Shown: positions 1-6,821, counted from the stretch's first letter. The stretch: 20,402 bases of DNA from DATDRQ01 sp035291645 (GCA_035291645.1 DATDRQ010000025.1:1-20402); one strand, 5' to 3'. Notes: a model not told the origin generated them from the letters alone. Numbers and translations are program-made.

Positions 1-316
1 CCCGGTCATGCAGCAAGCCTTCGAAGGACAGGCTGACGTTCTCGCCCAGGTAGACGGTGTCCCCCGAGTGCAGTGGGCTCGGCCCGCCGATGCGCTGTCC
101 GTTCACGTAGGTGCCGTTGGTCGAACCCAGATCCTCGACCAGATACGCGCCGCCCTGTTGGATCAGGCGGGCATGGCGGCGGGAGACTTCTGCGTCGTTA
201 ATGAAGACATCGTTGGCGACATCGCGCCCGATGTAAACTTCGCTCTTTTCTAATAGGTAAGTCTTGCCAGGGGCAGGCCCAGTTTTCATAACGAGCTGGT
301 AAGACTGGAAGGACAT
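1..316 (-). CDS. FHA domain protein (C-terminus outside window)
   Basis: This gene reads leftwards and runs off the window, leaving 105 visible residues. They form an almost complete forkhead-associated domain, a phosphothreonine-peptide binding module used in Ser/Thr-kinase signalling and secretion control. Seen: the GRD motif at residues 30-32, SRRH at 45-48, and LGSTNGTYVNG at 63-73, which supply the usual phosphopeptide-contacting Arg, Ser/His and Asn. The domain starts at the extreme N-terminus, with no signal peptide or membrane segment before it. The ATG follows a clear GAGGAGG ribosome binding site. A good sigma70-type promoter lies in the gap upstream, so it is probably transcribed separately from lipB. 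What lies C-terminal to the domain is unknown. Confidence 0.9.
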   Translation of the reverse strand, partial: MSFQSYQLVMKTGPAPGKTYLLEKSEVYIGRDVANDVFINDAEVSRRHARLIQQGGAYLVEDLGSTNGTYVNGQRIGGPSPLHSGDTVYLGENVSLSFEGLLHDR

Positions 317-361
317 GGTTTTCCTCCTCAATGAATTCCGGGGGGTGTGGTGCGCCCTTAT

Positions 362-390
362 AGTGTACTGGTTTTTAAGACTTGTGTCAA
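362..390 (-). promoter_or_regulatory. sigma70-type promoter for the FHA gene
   Basis: On the minus strand there is TTGACA (385-390), a 17-bp spacer, then TACACT (362-367). The -35 is perfect and the -10 matches four of six consensus positions. It lies about 50 bp upstream of the FHA start codon, in the 123-bp gap after lipB. This is a sequence-only prediction. Confidence 0.6.
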
Positions 391-439
391 ACTATTGTTA
401 GCCGGATGGATGTGTCCCCAGAAGCGAAAACGAGGGGCT

Positions 440-1201
440 TTAATTTCTCTCGGTTACTCGCACGGCAGGCACGTCGGTGGCTTCTCTCATCTCAAGGTTG
501 AATATCCCGCCGAATGCCGCGACCACTGCGGCCCGTACTTCTTCCATATCTGGAACGGGTTTGATCAGGTCCGCCAGGCTGGCGACTGGATTGCCCTTCA
601 GGCCGCAGCCGATAATGCCCTCCCAATAGGACATGTCCGGGCTGGCGTTCAGGGCAAAGCCATGGCGCGAAACGCCGCGCGCGTCCACCTTCACCCCGAT
701 CGCGGCGATCTTGGCAGGCTGCTGTCCGGGATTATCGCTCTCTGGCTGGACCCACACCCCGGTCAGCCCTGGGATCTGGATTCCCTCGACCCCCAGACGT
801 GCCAGGGCTTCGATCAGCATTTTTTCCAGGTTACGCACATACCCAACATAATCCGCCTGGGGCAGACGGAGAGATCCGTTTGCTTGATCCAGCTGCATTC
901 TGGCGGCGCCCAGTGGGAGCAGCGGGTACCCGACCAGCTGGCCCGGGCCGTGGTAGGTGACGTCACCGCCGCGGTCTACCCAGTGCACTTCCACACCGCG
1001 GCGGGCGCGCTCGGCCTCATCCCACAGCAAGTTGTCAGCCTTGCCTCTGCGCCCGAAGGTGTAGGTGTGCGGGTGTTCGAGCAGCAGCAGGGTCGCCGGT
1101 CGGGAATCTGCAGCGATCTCCACCGCCAGCTGGTCTTGCAAGGCCCAGGCCTGCAGGTAGGGCATCCGGCCCAGCCAGTGAACGTTGCAGATTGAGACCA
1201 T
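440..1201 (-). CDS. lipB: lipoyl(octanoyl) transferase LipB
   Basis: LipB moves the octanoyl group from octanoyl-ACP to the lipoyl domains of 2-oxoacid dehydrogenases and the glycine cleavage H protein, the first step of endogenous lipoate synthesis, in the cytoplasm. The 253-residue product has the normal family length. The signature RGGDVTYHGPGQL is at residues 77-89. The catalytic Lys is K164 (PAKIAAIGVKV) and the acyl-accepting Cys is C199 (GIIGCGL); HGFALN lies at 180-185. The gene begins 30 bp after the stop of the upstream glycosyltransferase, on the same strand. No Shine-Dalgarno precedes the ATG. Instead an extended -10 (TGG-TATACT) ends 6 nt before it, which suggests a leaderless transcript. 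No lipA is visible in the window. Confidence 0.96.
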   Translation of the reverse strand: MVSICNVHWLGRMPYLQAWALQDQLAVEIAADSRPATLLLLEHPHTYTFGRRGKADNLLWDEAERARRGVEVHWVDRGGDVTYHGPGQLVGYPLLPLGAARMQLDQANGSLRLPQADYVGYVRNLEKMLIEALARLGVEGIQIPGLTGVWVQPESDNPGQQPAKIAAIGVKVDARGVSRHGFALNASPDMSYWEGIIGCGLKGNPVASLADLIKPVPDMEEVRAAVVAAFGGIFNLEMREATDVPAVRVTERN

Positions 1202-1207
1202 GGCGCG

Positions 1208-1216
1208 AGTATACCA
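1208..1216 (-). promoter_or_regulatory. extended -10 element immediately upstream of lipB
   Basis: On the minus strand TGGTATACT is followed by 6 nt and then the lipB ATG. A start site the usual 6-8 nt after the -10 would fall on the A of the ATG, giving a leaderless mRNA. No Shine-Dalgarno is present to argue against this. Confidence 0.45.
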
Positions 1217-1231
1217 CCAGGCGGTCAGACC

Positions 1232-2944
1232 CTAGGGCAGAGCATAGACGCGCACGTACTCGATCCCGTTGATCCAAACGCTGTATTCCGGTTTGCGCCC
1301 GGACAGGTATGCCTCGATCCTTTTAGAATACAGCCCCCGCTGTTTCTGGTGAATGTATAGAACAACGTAATCATTCTTTAGGAAATCACTCCAATTCTTA
1401 TCTGTGCGCAGGGGGCCGATCGGTATTGAAGAAGAGGGCCCCGGGAAGAAATAGGAGAAGGGACCCTCCGAATACCAGGATACCACCTTTAATTTTTCAG
1501 GGTCTGGTTTTTCGCTTAGGTAACGGGCCGCCTGGTCCAGGCCTTCCCCCCAACCGATCTGCATCACCTGGGGCGCCTTACGGCTGCCCCCCATTAATGG
1601 ATTGTAATGCGATAAGTAGTAAGGAAAGGTCACCAGCGAGAAAGCCATCTGGAACCCGATGACCAGGATGAGAAGCAGGGCCGGGCTTAATCGATAGACT
1701 CCGGAAAGGTTTCTCCTCCCGAGCCAGGTCGCGACGAACACCCAACCCAGCCCGGCCAGTAGATCTGCTAAGAGATGTACGGGCAGCAGGTAGCGGTCGA
1801 ACTTCTTGGTTCCCAGGGTCAGTGCGAGAGTAAACAGCGCCGCCAGCATGGTCAGACCGAATACCGTCGCCTGCACGGAAGGGCGATCGAAAGGAGGCTT
1901 CCGAAGAGCAAAGCCGATCATGGCAGCTGCCAATCCGAGCAGCACGACCGGGGTGGTCCTCCAGAGGAAGGTCAGCGGATAGAAGTAAAAATAAGATTTC
2001 CCCAAATTGCCGCTCGGGATGGTACGGCCGTTAAAGAAGACGGCCGTATCGTGCCCTCTTTCCGCGTACGATTCAGCGGTTGTTAATACGTTCAGGATGG
2101 ACTGGATGGGATCATTCCACAAAGCTGGCCAAAGAATTAGCATCACCAGGGCGGCCACGACAAGCCAGGCCACCACCGGCCAGGCAGAATCCCATAAATA
2201 ATGCAGATGGAAGTTCTTCCGGTATTTCGAGTGCCGGACCCAGAGTTCGTTCATCGAAAGAATTCCAACGACCGGCAGTAAAACGAGACCGGGAGATTTG
2301 GTGAGAACAGCCATGCCTGCGGCTGCTCCGGAAACCACCAGGTCGCGCAGGTTTCGCTTCTCAAGGAAACTCAGAAACGACAATAGAGAGAGCAGCATCA
2401 GGCTACTCAGCATAGCATCCAAATGCAACAGTCGAGAGAGACCCAAATAGAATGGGTCAAAGGCGATCAACAGGAAGGCAACCACCGCGGCCCCCAAACC
2501 GATCAGGCGGAGCGCATACCAGAAACCTAAGGCGATGACCAGGGTCTGGCCGAGCACAAGGAAAGCCCGGCTGGTTGCCAGCAGCTTGAGGGGAAGTGCT
2601 TTGGACTGCTGCTCTAAATAATCATGGAAGGGCAAATAATCGAGCTGGCCAACGCCGCTGTCGCGGTATTGGGGATAGCGCGCCAGGAAGCCCAGCGTCC
2701 CTGCCCACATGACAGTTACACCCGGGTGCTCTCGCTGGTAGGTGTTTTTATAATCTCGCTGGGTTAGAGCATAATAGAAGTTGCCTGAGCGGGTCAGCCA
2801 GAGCACTTCGTCGGTGGTCACGAAGCGATCGAGCGCCAGTCCGCGTGGCAGCCAGGTTGCCACCACGACGAGCGCCAGCGCCAGCAGGTTTCCCCATTTA
2901 CGCGCTGGAATCGTCTTCGGGTAGACTGAATTTATGGATTCCAT
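1232..2944 (-). CDS. GT39/PMT-like membrane glycosyltransferase
   Basis: This 570-residue polytopic membrane protein resembles the GT39/GT83 (PMT/ArnT-like) glycosyltransferases, which use polyprenyl-phosphate sugars at the outer face of the membrane. Seen: an N-terminal membrane segment (about residues 14-35), then the first external loop with the acidic pair TTDEVLW, where the catalytic Asp/Glu sits in this family, then HPGVTVMW. About ten further hydrophobic segments follow, and a soluble C-terminal tail of about 100 residues. The frame stays open upstream to 3100, but that extension would read antisense through the clpB relic, so I start at the ATG at 2944 (preceded by a GCGGAG-type site). 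An alternative ATG is at 3028. The sugar donor and acceptor cannot be told from sequence. It may be co-transcribed with lipB, 30 bp downstream. Confidence 0.8.
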   Translation of the reverse strand: MESINSVYPKTIPARKWGNLLALALVVVATWLPRGLALDRFVTTDEVLWLTRSGNFYYALTQRDYKNTYQREHPGVTVMWAGTLGFLARYPQYRDSGVGQLDYLPFHDYLEQQSKALPLKLLATSRAFLVLGQTLVIALGFWYALRLIGLGAAVVAFLLIAFDPFYLGLSRLLHLDAMLSSLMLLSLLSFLSFLEKRNLRDLVVSGAAAGMAVLTKSPGLVLLPVVGILSMNELWVRHSKYRKNFHLHYLWDSAWPVVAWLVVAALVMLILWPALWNDPIQSILNVLTTAESYAERGHDTAVFFNGRTIPSGNLGKSYFYFYPLTFLWRTTPVVLLGLAAAMIGFALRKPPFDRPSVQATVFGLTMLAALFTLALTLGTKKFDRYLLPVHLLADLLAGLGWVFVATWLGRRNLSGVYRLSPALLLILVIGFQMAFSLVTFPYYLSHYNPLMGGSRKAPQVMQIGWGEGLDQAARYLSEKPDPEKLKVVSWYSEGPFSYFFPGPSSSIPIGPLRTDKNWSDFLKNDYVVLYIHQKQRGLYSKRIEAYLSGRKPEYSVWINGIEYVRVYALP

Positions 2945-3048
2945 CTCCGCTCGGGTAGCAGGGGTTCGTGGTGTCCTCGGGTTGAAATGTGGAAATCCTA
3001 CGCTAGTATACACCTGCGGCCAGATCATTCCATTTTTTCTATTACAGC

Positions 3049-3159
3049 AACCTGTCCGGTGAATTCCGCCAGGGCGACACGATTCAGGTCGATGCCGCAC
3101 CAGACGGCCTGGTCTTCACCCGGGTGGCAGAAGCCGAGGTGGCGGAGACAGAAGGATAA
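3049..3159 (+). pseudogene. clpB: clpB 3'-end relic (last ~36 codons)
   Basis: Reading plus strand to the TAA at 3157-3159 gives LSGEFRQGDTIQVD at its start, then PDGLVF and a Glu/Ala-rich tail. This is the pattern of the extreme C-terminus of ClpB disaggregases, whose Thermus member has a GE..GD..QVD..P.GLVF tail. Just upstream of codon 3049 the frame turns into Phe/Tyr/His-rich text with no resemblance to the ClpB D2 small domain, and no other ClpB sequence is present. A terminator-like hairpin follows, as expected after a real gene end. I infer that a deletion, insertion or rearrangement removed the rest of clpB, or that the assembly joins two loci here. No start codon is available, so it is unlikely to be expressed. 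Confidence 0.65.
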
Positions 3160-3194
3160 TACGTAATGAAGTAATCCGTAAAGGATCGGTAACG

Positions 3195-3231
3195 GAGCGG
3201 TTTTGGCTGCCAGGCAACCAGCCGCTCTTTT
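3195..3231 (+). terminator. intrinsic terminator-like hairpin after the clpB relic
   Basis: GAGCGG (3195-3200) pairs with CCGCTC (3222-3227). An additional inner CTG/CAG pairing is possible, and the hairpin is followed by TTTTC. It lies 36 bp after the relic's stop codon and just before the vapBC promoter, consistent with the original clpB terminator. Confidence 0.55.
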
Positions 3232-3234
3232 CAT

Positions 3235-3273
3235 TTGACGACCAGAAACATGCGATGTATAATGACGATGTAT
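3235..3273 (+). promoter_or_regulatory. vapBC promoter with overlapping direct repeat (candidate operator)
   Basis: TTGACG (3235-3240), a 17-bp spacer and TATAAT (3258-3263) make a near-consensus sigma70 promoter. The 7-mer GATGTAT occurs twice, at 3254-3260 and 3267-3273, 13 bp apart, covering the -10 and the expected start site. Ribbon-helix-helix antitoxins typically bind short repeated half-sites and repress their own promoter, so the repeats are a plausible operator. The AGGAGG at 3275-3280 serves the antitoxin start. Confidence 0.7.
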
Positions 3274-3285
3274 TAGGAGGTCGAG

Positions 3286-3531
3286 ATGCTCAGGACTCAA
3301 ATATACTTAACTGAAAAGGAACAGTCCGCGTTGAGGGCGATCGCCCGGCAGAAGGGAATCTCTCAAAGCGAGATCATCCGCGAAGCGATCGACGAATTCA
3401 TCAAGGCTTATAGCAAATCGGATCGAGTGGAGATGCTGCGTGCTGGGTTTGGGATCTGGGCAGACAATAATGAATTCGATCCAAAAGCGATCCGGACGGA
3501 ATTAGATCGATCTTCTGAATGGCAGGAATGA
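3286..3531 (+). CDS. ribbon-helix-helix antitoxin (VapB/CopG type)
   Basis: This 81-residue protein has an N-terminal ribbon-helix-helix DNA-binding domain (about residues 2-39): a short beta strand RTQIYLT, then two helices around the GISQSEIIREAIDEF turn. The C-terminal half, acidic and Trp-containing, would wrap the toxin in the usual antitoxin manner. It is followed after 3 nt by a PIN-domain toxin, which makes a VapBC-type module. The ATG is well placed after AGGAGG with a 5-nt gap. The expected role is to neutralise the toxin and autorepress the operon. The module sits directly after a truncated clpB, a hint that this spot is a site of rearrangement. Confidence 0.88.
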   Translation: MLRTQIYLTEKEQSALRAIARQKGISQSEIIREAIDEFIKAYSKSDRVEMLRAGFGIWADNNEFDPKAIRTELDRSSEWQE

Positions 3532-3534
3532 ATC

Positions 3535-3924
3535 ATGGCCCAGGGAATCTTGATTGACACAGATATCCTGGTTGATTATTTGCGGGGATACTCACAAGCA
3601 AAAACATTCCTGGAATCGCTTGAGAGCCGTCCATCCACATCCGTAATATGTGTAGCGGAGCTGTTCGCCGGAATACGTGACGAGAAAGAGCAAGCGGCCA
3701 TCGAGCGTTTCTTGCTCCCCTTTGAACTGTTGCCTGTGGATGACCAAATTGCACGACTTGGAGGCCAGTTCAGGAAATCTTATCGACATTCGCACGGCAC
3801 TGGATTGGCGGATGCCATCATCGCAGCTACGGCGTATATCCATGGTTATACACTCGCGACCTTCAATGATCGGCACTATCCTATGGTATCCAATTGGCTG
3901 ATGCCATATTCTAAATCAGCCTAA
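3535..3924 (+). CDS. vapC: PIN-domain ribonuclease toxin (VapC type)
   Basis: This 129-residue protein is of normal VapC length. PIN toxins are Mg2+-dependent ribonucleases that cleave tRNA or rRNA sites and stop translation when the antitoxin decays. The conserved acidic residues are all visible: D8 in LIDTDILVDYL, E42 in VAEL, D93 in LADAIIAA and D112 in TFNDRHY. The toxin is therefore predicted to be catalytically intact. It starts 3 nt after the antitoxin stop, so the two are translated together. The RNA target cannot be inferred. Confidence 0.9.
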   Translation: MAQGILIDTDILVDYLRGYSQAKTFLESLESRPSTSVICVAELFAGIRDEKEQAAIERFLLPFELLPVDDQIARLGGQFRKSYRHSHGTGLADAIIAATAYIHGYTLATFNDRHYPMVSNWLMPYSKSA

Positions 3925-3996
3925 CTGTGGGTATCCGCTTCGTCGTTTTTTTTAACCTATTTACACTCCACGCCTATGTAAAATAGGGAGACCTTC

Positions 3997-4413
3997 ATGC
4001 CCACCGAGACCGTGCACGCCGATTGGATCGACGACCAGCGCTTCCTGTTGCGAGACCGCTTCGATTTCCCGATCGTGATGACCCAGCCCAACGGCGTCAG
4101 TGGGTCCGATCTCCTGCCCCTGAGTTTGATCGGCTGTGCGGCCTGGGACGTGATCGCCATCCTGCGCAAGCAGCGCCAGCAGGTGACCGGCCTCCAGGTG
4201 GCGGCGGAGAGCGAGCGCGACGACGAACCTCCCTGGCGGTTCCGCCGCATTCACATTACCTATCGCCTCACCGGGCGACGGCTCGATCCAAAGCGGGTGT
4301 GGCGGGCGATCGAACTAACCGAGAAGAATTACTGCTCCATCTTTGCCACGTTGAGCCGGGCAGTCGAGATCCTGAGTGAATTCGAAATCTTAGAAAGCCC
4401 GGAAGGGGACTGA
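3997..4413 (+). CDS. OsmC/Ohr-family protein
   Basis: OsmC/Ohr proteins are thiol peroxidases that reduce organic hydroperoxides, using two Cys residues in the homodimer. In this 138-residue protein the two conserved cysteines are visible: C47 in the central helix (SLIGCAAWDVIAIL) and C113 in the EKNYCSIFATLS segment near the C-terminus. The N-terminal beta strands and the conserved GSDLLPLSLIG run into the core helix as expected. Closer to the general OsmC/YhfA group than to classical Ohr, so the substrate is uncertain. A GGGAG ribosome binding site precedes the ATG. The gene opens a co-directional run of small proteins and is followed after 3 nt by the NTF2-like gene. Confidence 0.88.
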   Translation: MPTETVHADWIDDQRFLLRDRFDFPIVMTQPNGVSGSDLLPLSLIGCAAWDVIAILRKQRQQVTGLQVAAESERDDEPPWRFRRIHITYRLTGRRLDPKRVWRAIELTEKNYCSIFATLSRAVEILSEFEILESPEGD

Positions 4414-4416
4414 CCA

Positions 4417-4803
4417 ATGAGCCAGGAGATGCCTGAGATCGACACCGATGCGTCGCTGGAGGTTATCCGGCGCTTCAATGCCGCCTTCAGCCGCCACGAC
4501 GTCGAGGCGGTGATGGCGCTGATGACCGAGGATTGTCTCTTCGAGAACACCTACCCGCCGCCAGACGGCGAACGCTTCCACGGACAGGCGGCGGTACGCG
4601 CCTACTTCGAGGCTTTCTTCCACGATTCGCCGCAGGCTACCTTCGAGTTTGGCGACCTGTTTGCCTGCGGGGAGCGGGCCTGCGTACGCTGGACCTATCG
4701 CTGGGCCGAATCGGATGGCCGCCCCGGGTACGTGCGCGGCGTGGACGTCTTCCGGCTGCGGCAGGGCAGGGTGGCCGAGAAATTATCCTACGTTAAAGGG
4801 TAG
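4417..4803 (+). CDS. NTF2-like/SnoaL-like protein
   Basis: This 128-residue protein has the cone-shaped alpha+beta NTF2 fold pattern. An N-terminal helix (VIRRFNAAFSRHDVEAVMALM) is followed by TEDCLFENTYPPPDG, a second helical segment (AAVRAYFEAFF) and curved strands ending in GVDVFRLRQGRVAEKLSY. Members include ketosteroid-isomerase-like and polyketide-cyclase-like enzymes and many non-catalytic proteins, so a specific reaction cannot be assigned. It starts 3 nt after the OsmC stop with a purine-rich site inside the end of that gene, which suggests translational coupling. Confidence 0.8.
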   Translation: MSQEMPEIDTDASLEVIRRFNAAFSRHDVEAVMALMTEDCLFENTYPPPDGERFHGQAAVRAYFEAFFHDSPQATFEFGDLFACGERACVRWTYRWAESDGRPGYVRGVDVFRLRQGRVAEKLSYVKG

Positions 4804-4822
4804 AAAGCCTTAAGTACAGCCA

Positions 4823-5185
4823 ATGGAAAAAACAATTAAAATCGAAGAGCTGGCGCAGTTCCTATTCTCGATCTACCTGTTTTCATTGTTGCCCTTTGCC
4901 TGGTGGATTTTTCCGGTGTTGCTCTTCGCCCCAGACTTGAGCATGCTGGGCTATCTGGCCGGACCGCGCGCTGGCGCCGTCACCTATAACCTGGTCCACC
5001 ATAAGGCGATCTCGCTGGCCCTGATCGTCTTTGGATTTCTCCTGGCGCTCCCGGTCGTTTCCCTGGTCGGGGTGATCCTATTCGGTCACTCGAGCCTGGA
5101 TCGGGTGTTGGGCTACGGGCTGAAGTACCCCGATTCATTCGGCCATACCCATTTAGGGATCATCGGCCGGGAAAAACAGGGATAG
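4823..5185 (+). CDS. DUF4260-type small membrane protein
   Basis: This 120-residue protein has two or three hydrophobic segments (about residues 10-35, 58-90) and the pattern PDLSMLGYLAGPRAGAVTYN, then LDRVLGYGLKYPDSFGHTHLG near the C-terminus. I recognise this as the DUF4260 family. Members are small integral membrane proteins with conserved Asp, His and Tyr residues but no established function. One oddity is that the ribosome binding site is weak (AAGTACAGCCA before the ATG). It lies 19 bp after the NTF2-like gene and 21 bp before the cupin gene, so an operon is likely. Confidence 0.75.
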   Translation: MEKTIKIEELAQFLFSIYLFSLLPFAWWIFPVLLFAPDLSMLGYLAGPRAGAVTYNLVHHKAISLALIVFGFLLALPVVSLVGVILFGHSSLDRVLGYGLKYPDSFGHTHLGIIGREKQG

Positions 5186-5206
5186 GCATCTATCAAGGAT
5201 AGACAT

Positions 5207-5569
5207 ATGTTTAGAAAAGTGAACCTTAACGAAAAGTTTAGCCTGTTTTCCGAACACTGGAGCCCGAAGATCGTCGCCGAGCTCAACGGTCAGCATCTCA
5301 AGCTGGTCAAGCTGCAGGGCGAGTTCATCTGGCACCGGCACGCGGCTGAAGACGAGCTCTTCCTGGTCGTCAAAGGCAGGCTGACCATCCAGCTTCGCGA
5401 TGGGGAGATCGTCCTGGAAGCAGGCGAGTTCGCCGTCGTCCCGGCGGGTGTCGAGCACCGCCCGCAAGCGGAAGAGGAAGCCCACGTGCTCCTGTTAGAG
5501 CCTGTCGCGACGCTCAACACCGGCAACGTGACGGATGAACGTACCATCCTCCATCCGGATTGGATCTAG
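5207..5569 (+). CDS. cupin-domain protein
   Basis: This is a single-domain cupin of 120 residues. Cupin motif 1 is complete: H43, H45 and E50 in WHRHAAEDELFLVVKG. Motif 2 is complete with H84 in GEFAVVPAGVEHRP, so four metal ligands are present and a bound divalent metal is expected. Small cupins of this type act as mannose-6-phosphate-isomerase-like enzymes, dioxygenases or sensors, and the sequence does not decide between them. The ATG is preceded by AAGGATAG. The gene is co-directional with its neighbours, 9 bp before a GNAT gene. Confidence 0.85.
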   Translation: MFRKVNLNEKFSLFSEHWSPKIVAELNGQHLKLVKLQGEFIWHRHAAEDELFLVVKGRLTIQLRDGEIVLEAGEFAVVPAGVEHRPQAEEEAHVLLLEPVATLNTGNVTDERTILHPDWI

Positions 5570-5578
5570 GGGCCTTGT

Positions 5579-6016
5579 ATGGGCGAGCCGGCTCGAGTCC
5601 GGGAAGCGCGCTTAGAAGATGCGCCCGCCATCGCCGCGCTCGTGGCTCAGCTGGGCTATCCCACGCCGCCGGCTGAAATGAAAGCCCGCCTGGCGGTGCT
5701 CCTGGCGCGGCCCGATCATGTCATTTTCGTAGCTGATGTTTCCGGCAGCGTGGTCGGTCTGGTGGGCGCCTACCTGGTGGAGGCGCTGGAATTCACCGGA
5801 GCGTATGGCAGGCTGTCCGGCATGGTTGTGGATGAAAAATGGCGTGGGCGCGGTACCGGCAGGCTTCTTATGGAGTGGGTGGAGCGCTGGCTGAGGGAAC
5901 AGGGCGCGCGGATGTTGATCCTGACCAGCGGCAACCAGCGCGCCGAGGCCCACCGGTTCTACCGGCGCCTGGGTTACACGGAAACCGGGCTGCGCTTCGC
6001 GAAATTGCTCGAGTAA
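5579..6016 (+). CDS. GNAT-family N-acetyltransferase
   Basis: This 145-residue GCN5-related acetyltransferase would transfer acetyl from acetyl-CoA to an amine. Motif A, the pyrophosphate-binding loop, is VVDEKWRGRGTGRLLMEWVE, with the R-G-x-G-x-G core intact. The C-terminal FYRRLGYTETGLRF matches motif B. The N-terminal VREARLEDAPAIAALVAQLGY is the usual first strand and helix. The substrate cannot be inferred. It starts 9 bp after the cupin stop with an AGGGG site. An 88-bp gap separates it from the MerB-like gene. Confidence 0.88.
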   Translation: MGEPARVREARLEDAPAIAALVAQLGYPTPPAEMKARLAVLLARPDHVIFVADVSGSVVGLVGAYLVEALEFTGAYGRLSGMVVDEKWRGRGTGRLLMEWVERWLREQGARMLILTSGNQRAEAHRFYRRLGYTETGLRFAKLLE

Positions 6017-6104
6017 GCCAAACGATTGGTGTGTGGGTGGCATCAGTTGGGCTCGTTCTGCGGACCACACGTAAGGATTCGAAGACCGTCGCATCAAAAA
6101 AGAC

Positions 6105-6794
6105 ATGGATTTTGACACCTCCGTTAAGTTGAAGATATACGAGACCATCGCCGAGACGGCTCAGGCGCCGGCTGCGCCAGAAGTTGCACAAGCCCTGGGC
6201 GCCCCGCTCTCGGATGTGCTGGCCGCTTTCAACCGGCTGCACCAGAAACGGTTGCTGGTCCCCGAGCCGGGCGATCCCGCCCGCATCCGCATGGCGAGTC
6301 CTTTTTCGGGCGTCGAGACGCCCTTCCGCGTGTTAGCGCTCGGAAAGTCCTATTACGCCAACTGCGCCTGGGATGCGTTCGGTGTTCCGGCGGCGCTGCA
6401 CGCCGACGCCGTCATCGAAGCCTCGGATGGGTTCAGCGGCGAGCCGATCCGGCTGGAGGTGAAGGACGGCGCACCCCTGCCGCAGGAATGTATCAGCCAT
6501 TTCGCCGTGCCGGCCGCCCGCTGGTGGGAAGATATCCTGTACACCTGAGCGACGATGCTGCTCTTCCGGTCGGAAGAGACGGTAGACAGCTGGTGCCGGG
6601 CGAATGGCGTCCCGCGGCGGCCGCTGATCGACCTCGATCAGCTCTGGTATATGGCGGTGACCTGGTACGGCAACCGGCTGACGGTCGAGTCCCGCCGGCC
6701 CGGCCCGGATGAAATGGTCCAGATCTTCGCCGCGATCGGATTGGAAGGCCCGTTCTGGGACCCGCAAGCCGACCAGTGGCGCTCGTCAACTTGA
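6105..6794 (+). CDS. MerB-like (alkylmercury lyase family) candidate selenoprotein, in-frame TGA read as Sec148
   Basis: MerB enzymes cleave carbon-mercury bonds with two Cys and one Asp. Read through a single TGA at 6546-6548, this frame gives 229 residues, the usual MerB length. Residues 1-65 look like the family's winged-helix N-domain. C87 and D90 (NCAWDAFGVPA) match MerB C96 and D99. The TGA is codon 148, and aligns with no gap to the catalytic C159: both are followed 6 residues later by Phe and 15 residues later by Trp. Spacing from C87 is 61 versus 63 in MerB. The frame is open on both sides, and a SECIS-like hairpin follows the TGA. I therefore infer selenocysteine insertion. Alternatives are a nonsense mutation, a sequencing error, or separate halves (second ATG at 6555, no ribosome binding site). 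No merR, merA or merT is nearby, so mercury may not be the natural substrate. Confidence 0.8.
6549..6578 (+). promoter_or_regulatory. bacterial SECIS-like hairpin downstream of the in-frame TGA
   Basis: After the TGA come 12 nt, then CTCTTCC (6561-6567), loop GGTC (6568-6571), and GGAAGAG (6572-6578): a perfect 7-bp stem. The loop begins 20 nt after the TGA. In E. coli fdhF the upper SECIS stem starts 11 nt after the UGA and its apical loop, also GGUC, begins 19 nt after it. The loop G-U bases are the ones contacted by SelB. The bulged U of fdhF is not present here. GCTG (6557-6560) and a CAGC further downstream could extend the stem through an internal loop. Confidence 0.7.
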
Positions 6795-6821
6795 TTTTTC
6801 AATGATGAAAGGAAAATTCAA

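Noticed and set aside
347..1195. Long open frame on the plus strand opposite lipB
   Set aside because: It is antisense to a certain lipB gene and encodes no recognisable domain.
2945..3100. N-terminal extension of the glycosyltransferase to 3100
   Set aside because: It runs antisense through the clpB relic, has no family resemblance, and the membrane protein begins sensibly at 2944.
6555..6794. A separate 79-residue gene starting at the ATG 6 nt after the TGA
   Set aside because: It is in the same frame as the MerB-like upstream part, completes the MerB fold and has no ribosome binding site. It is better read as the C-terminal half after a recoded UGA.
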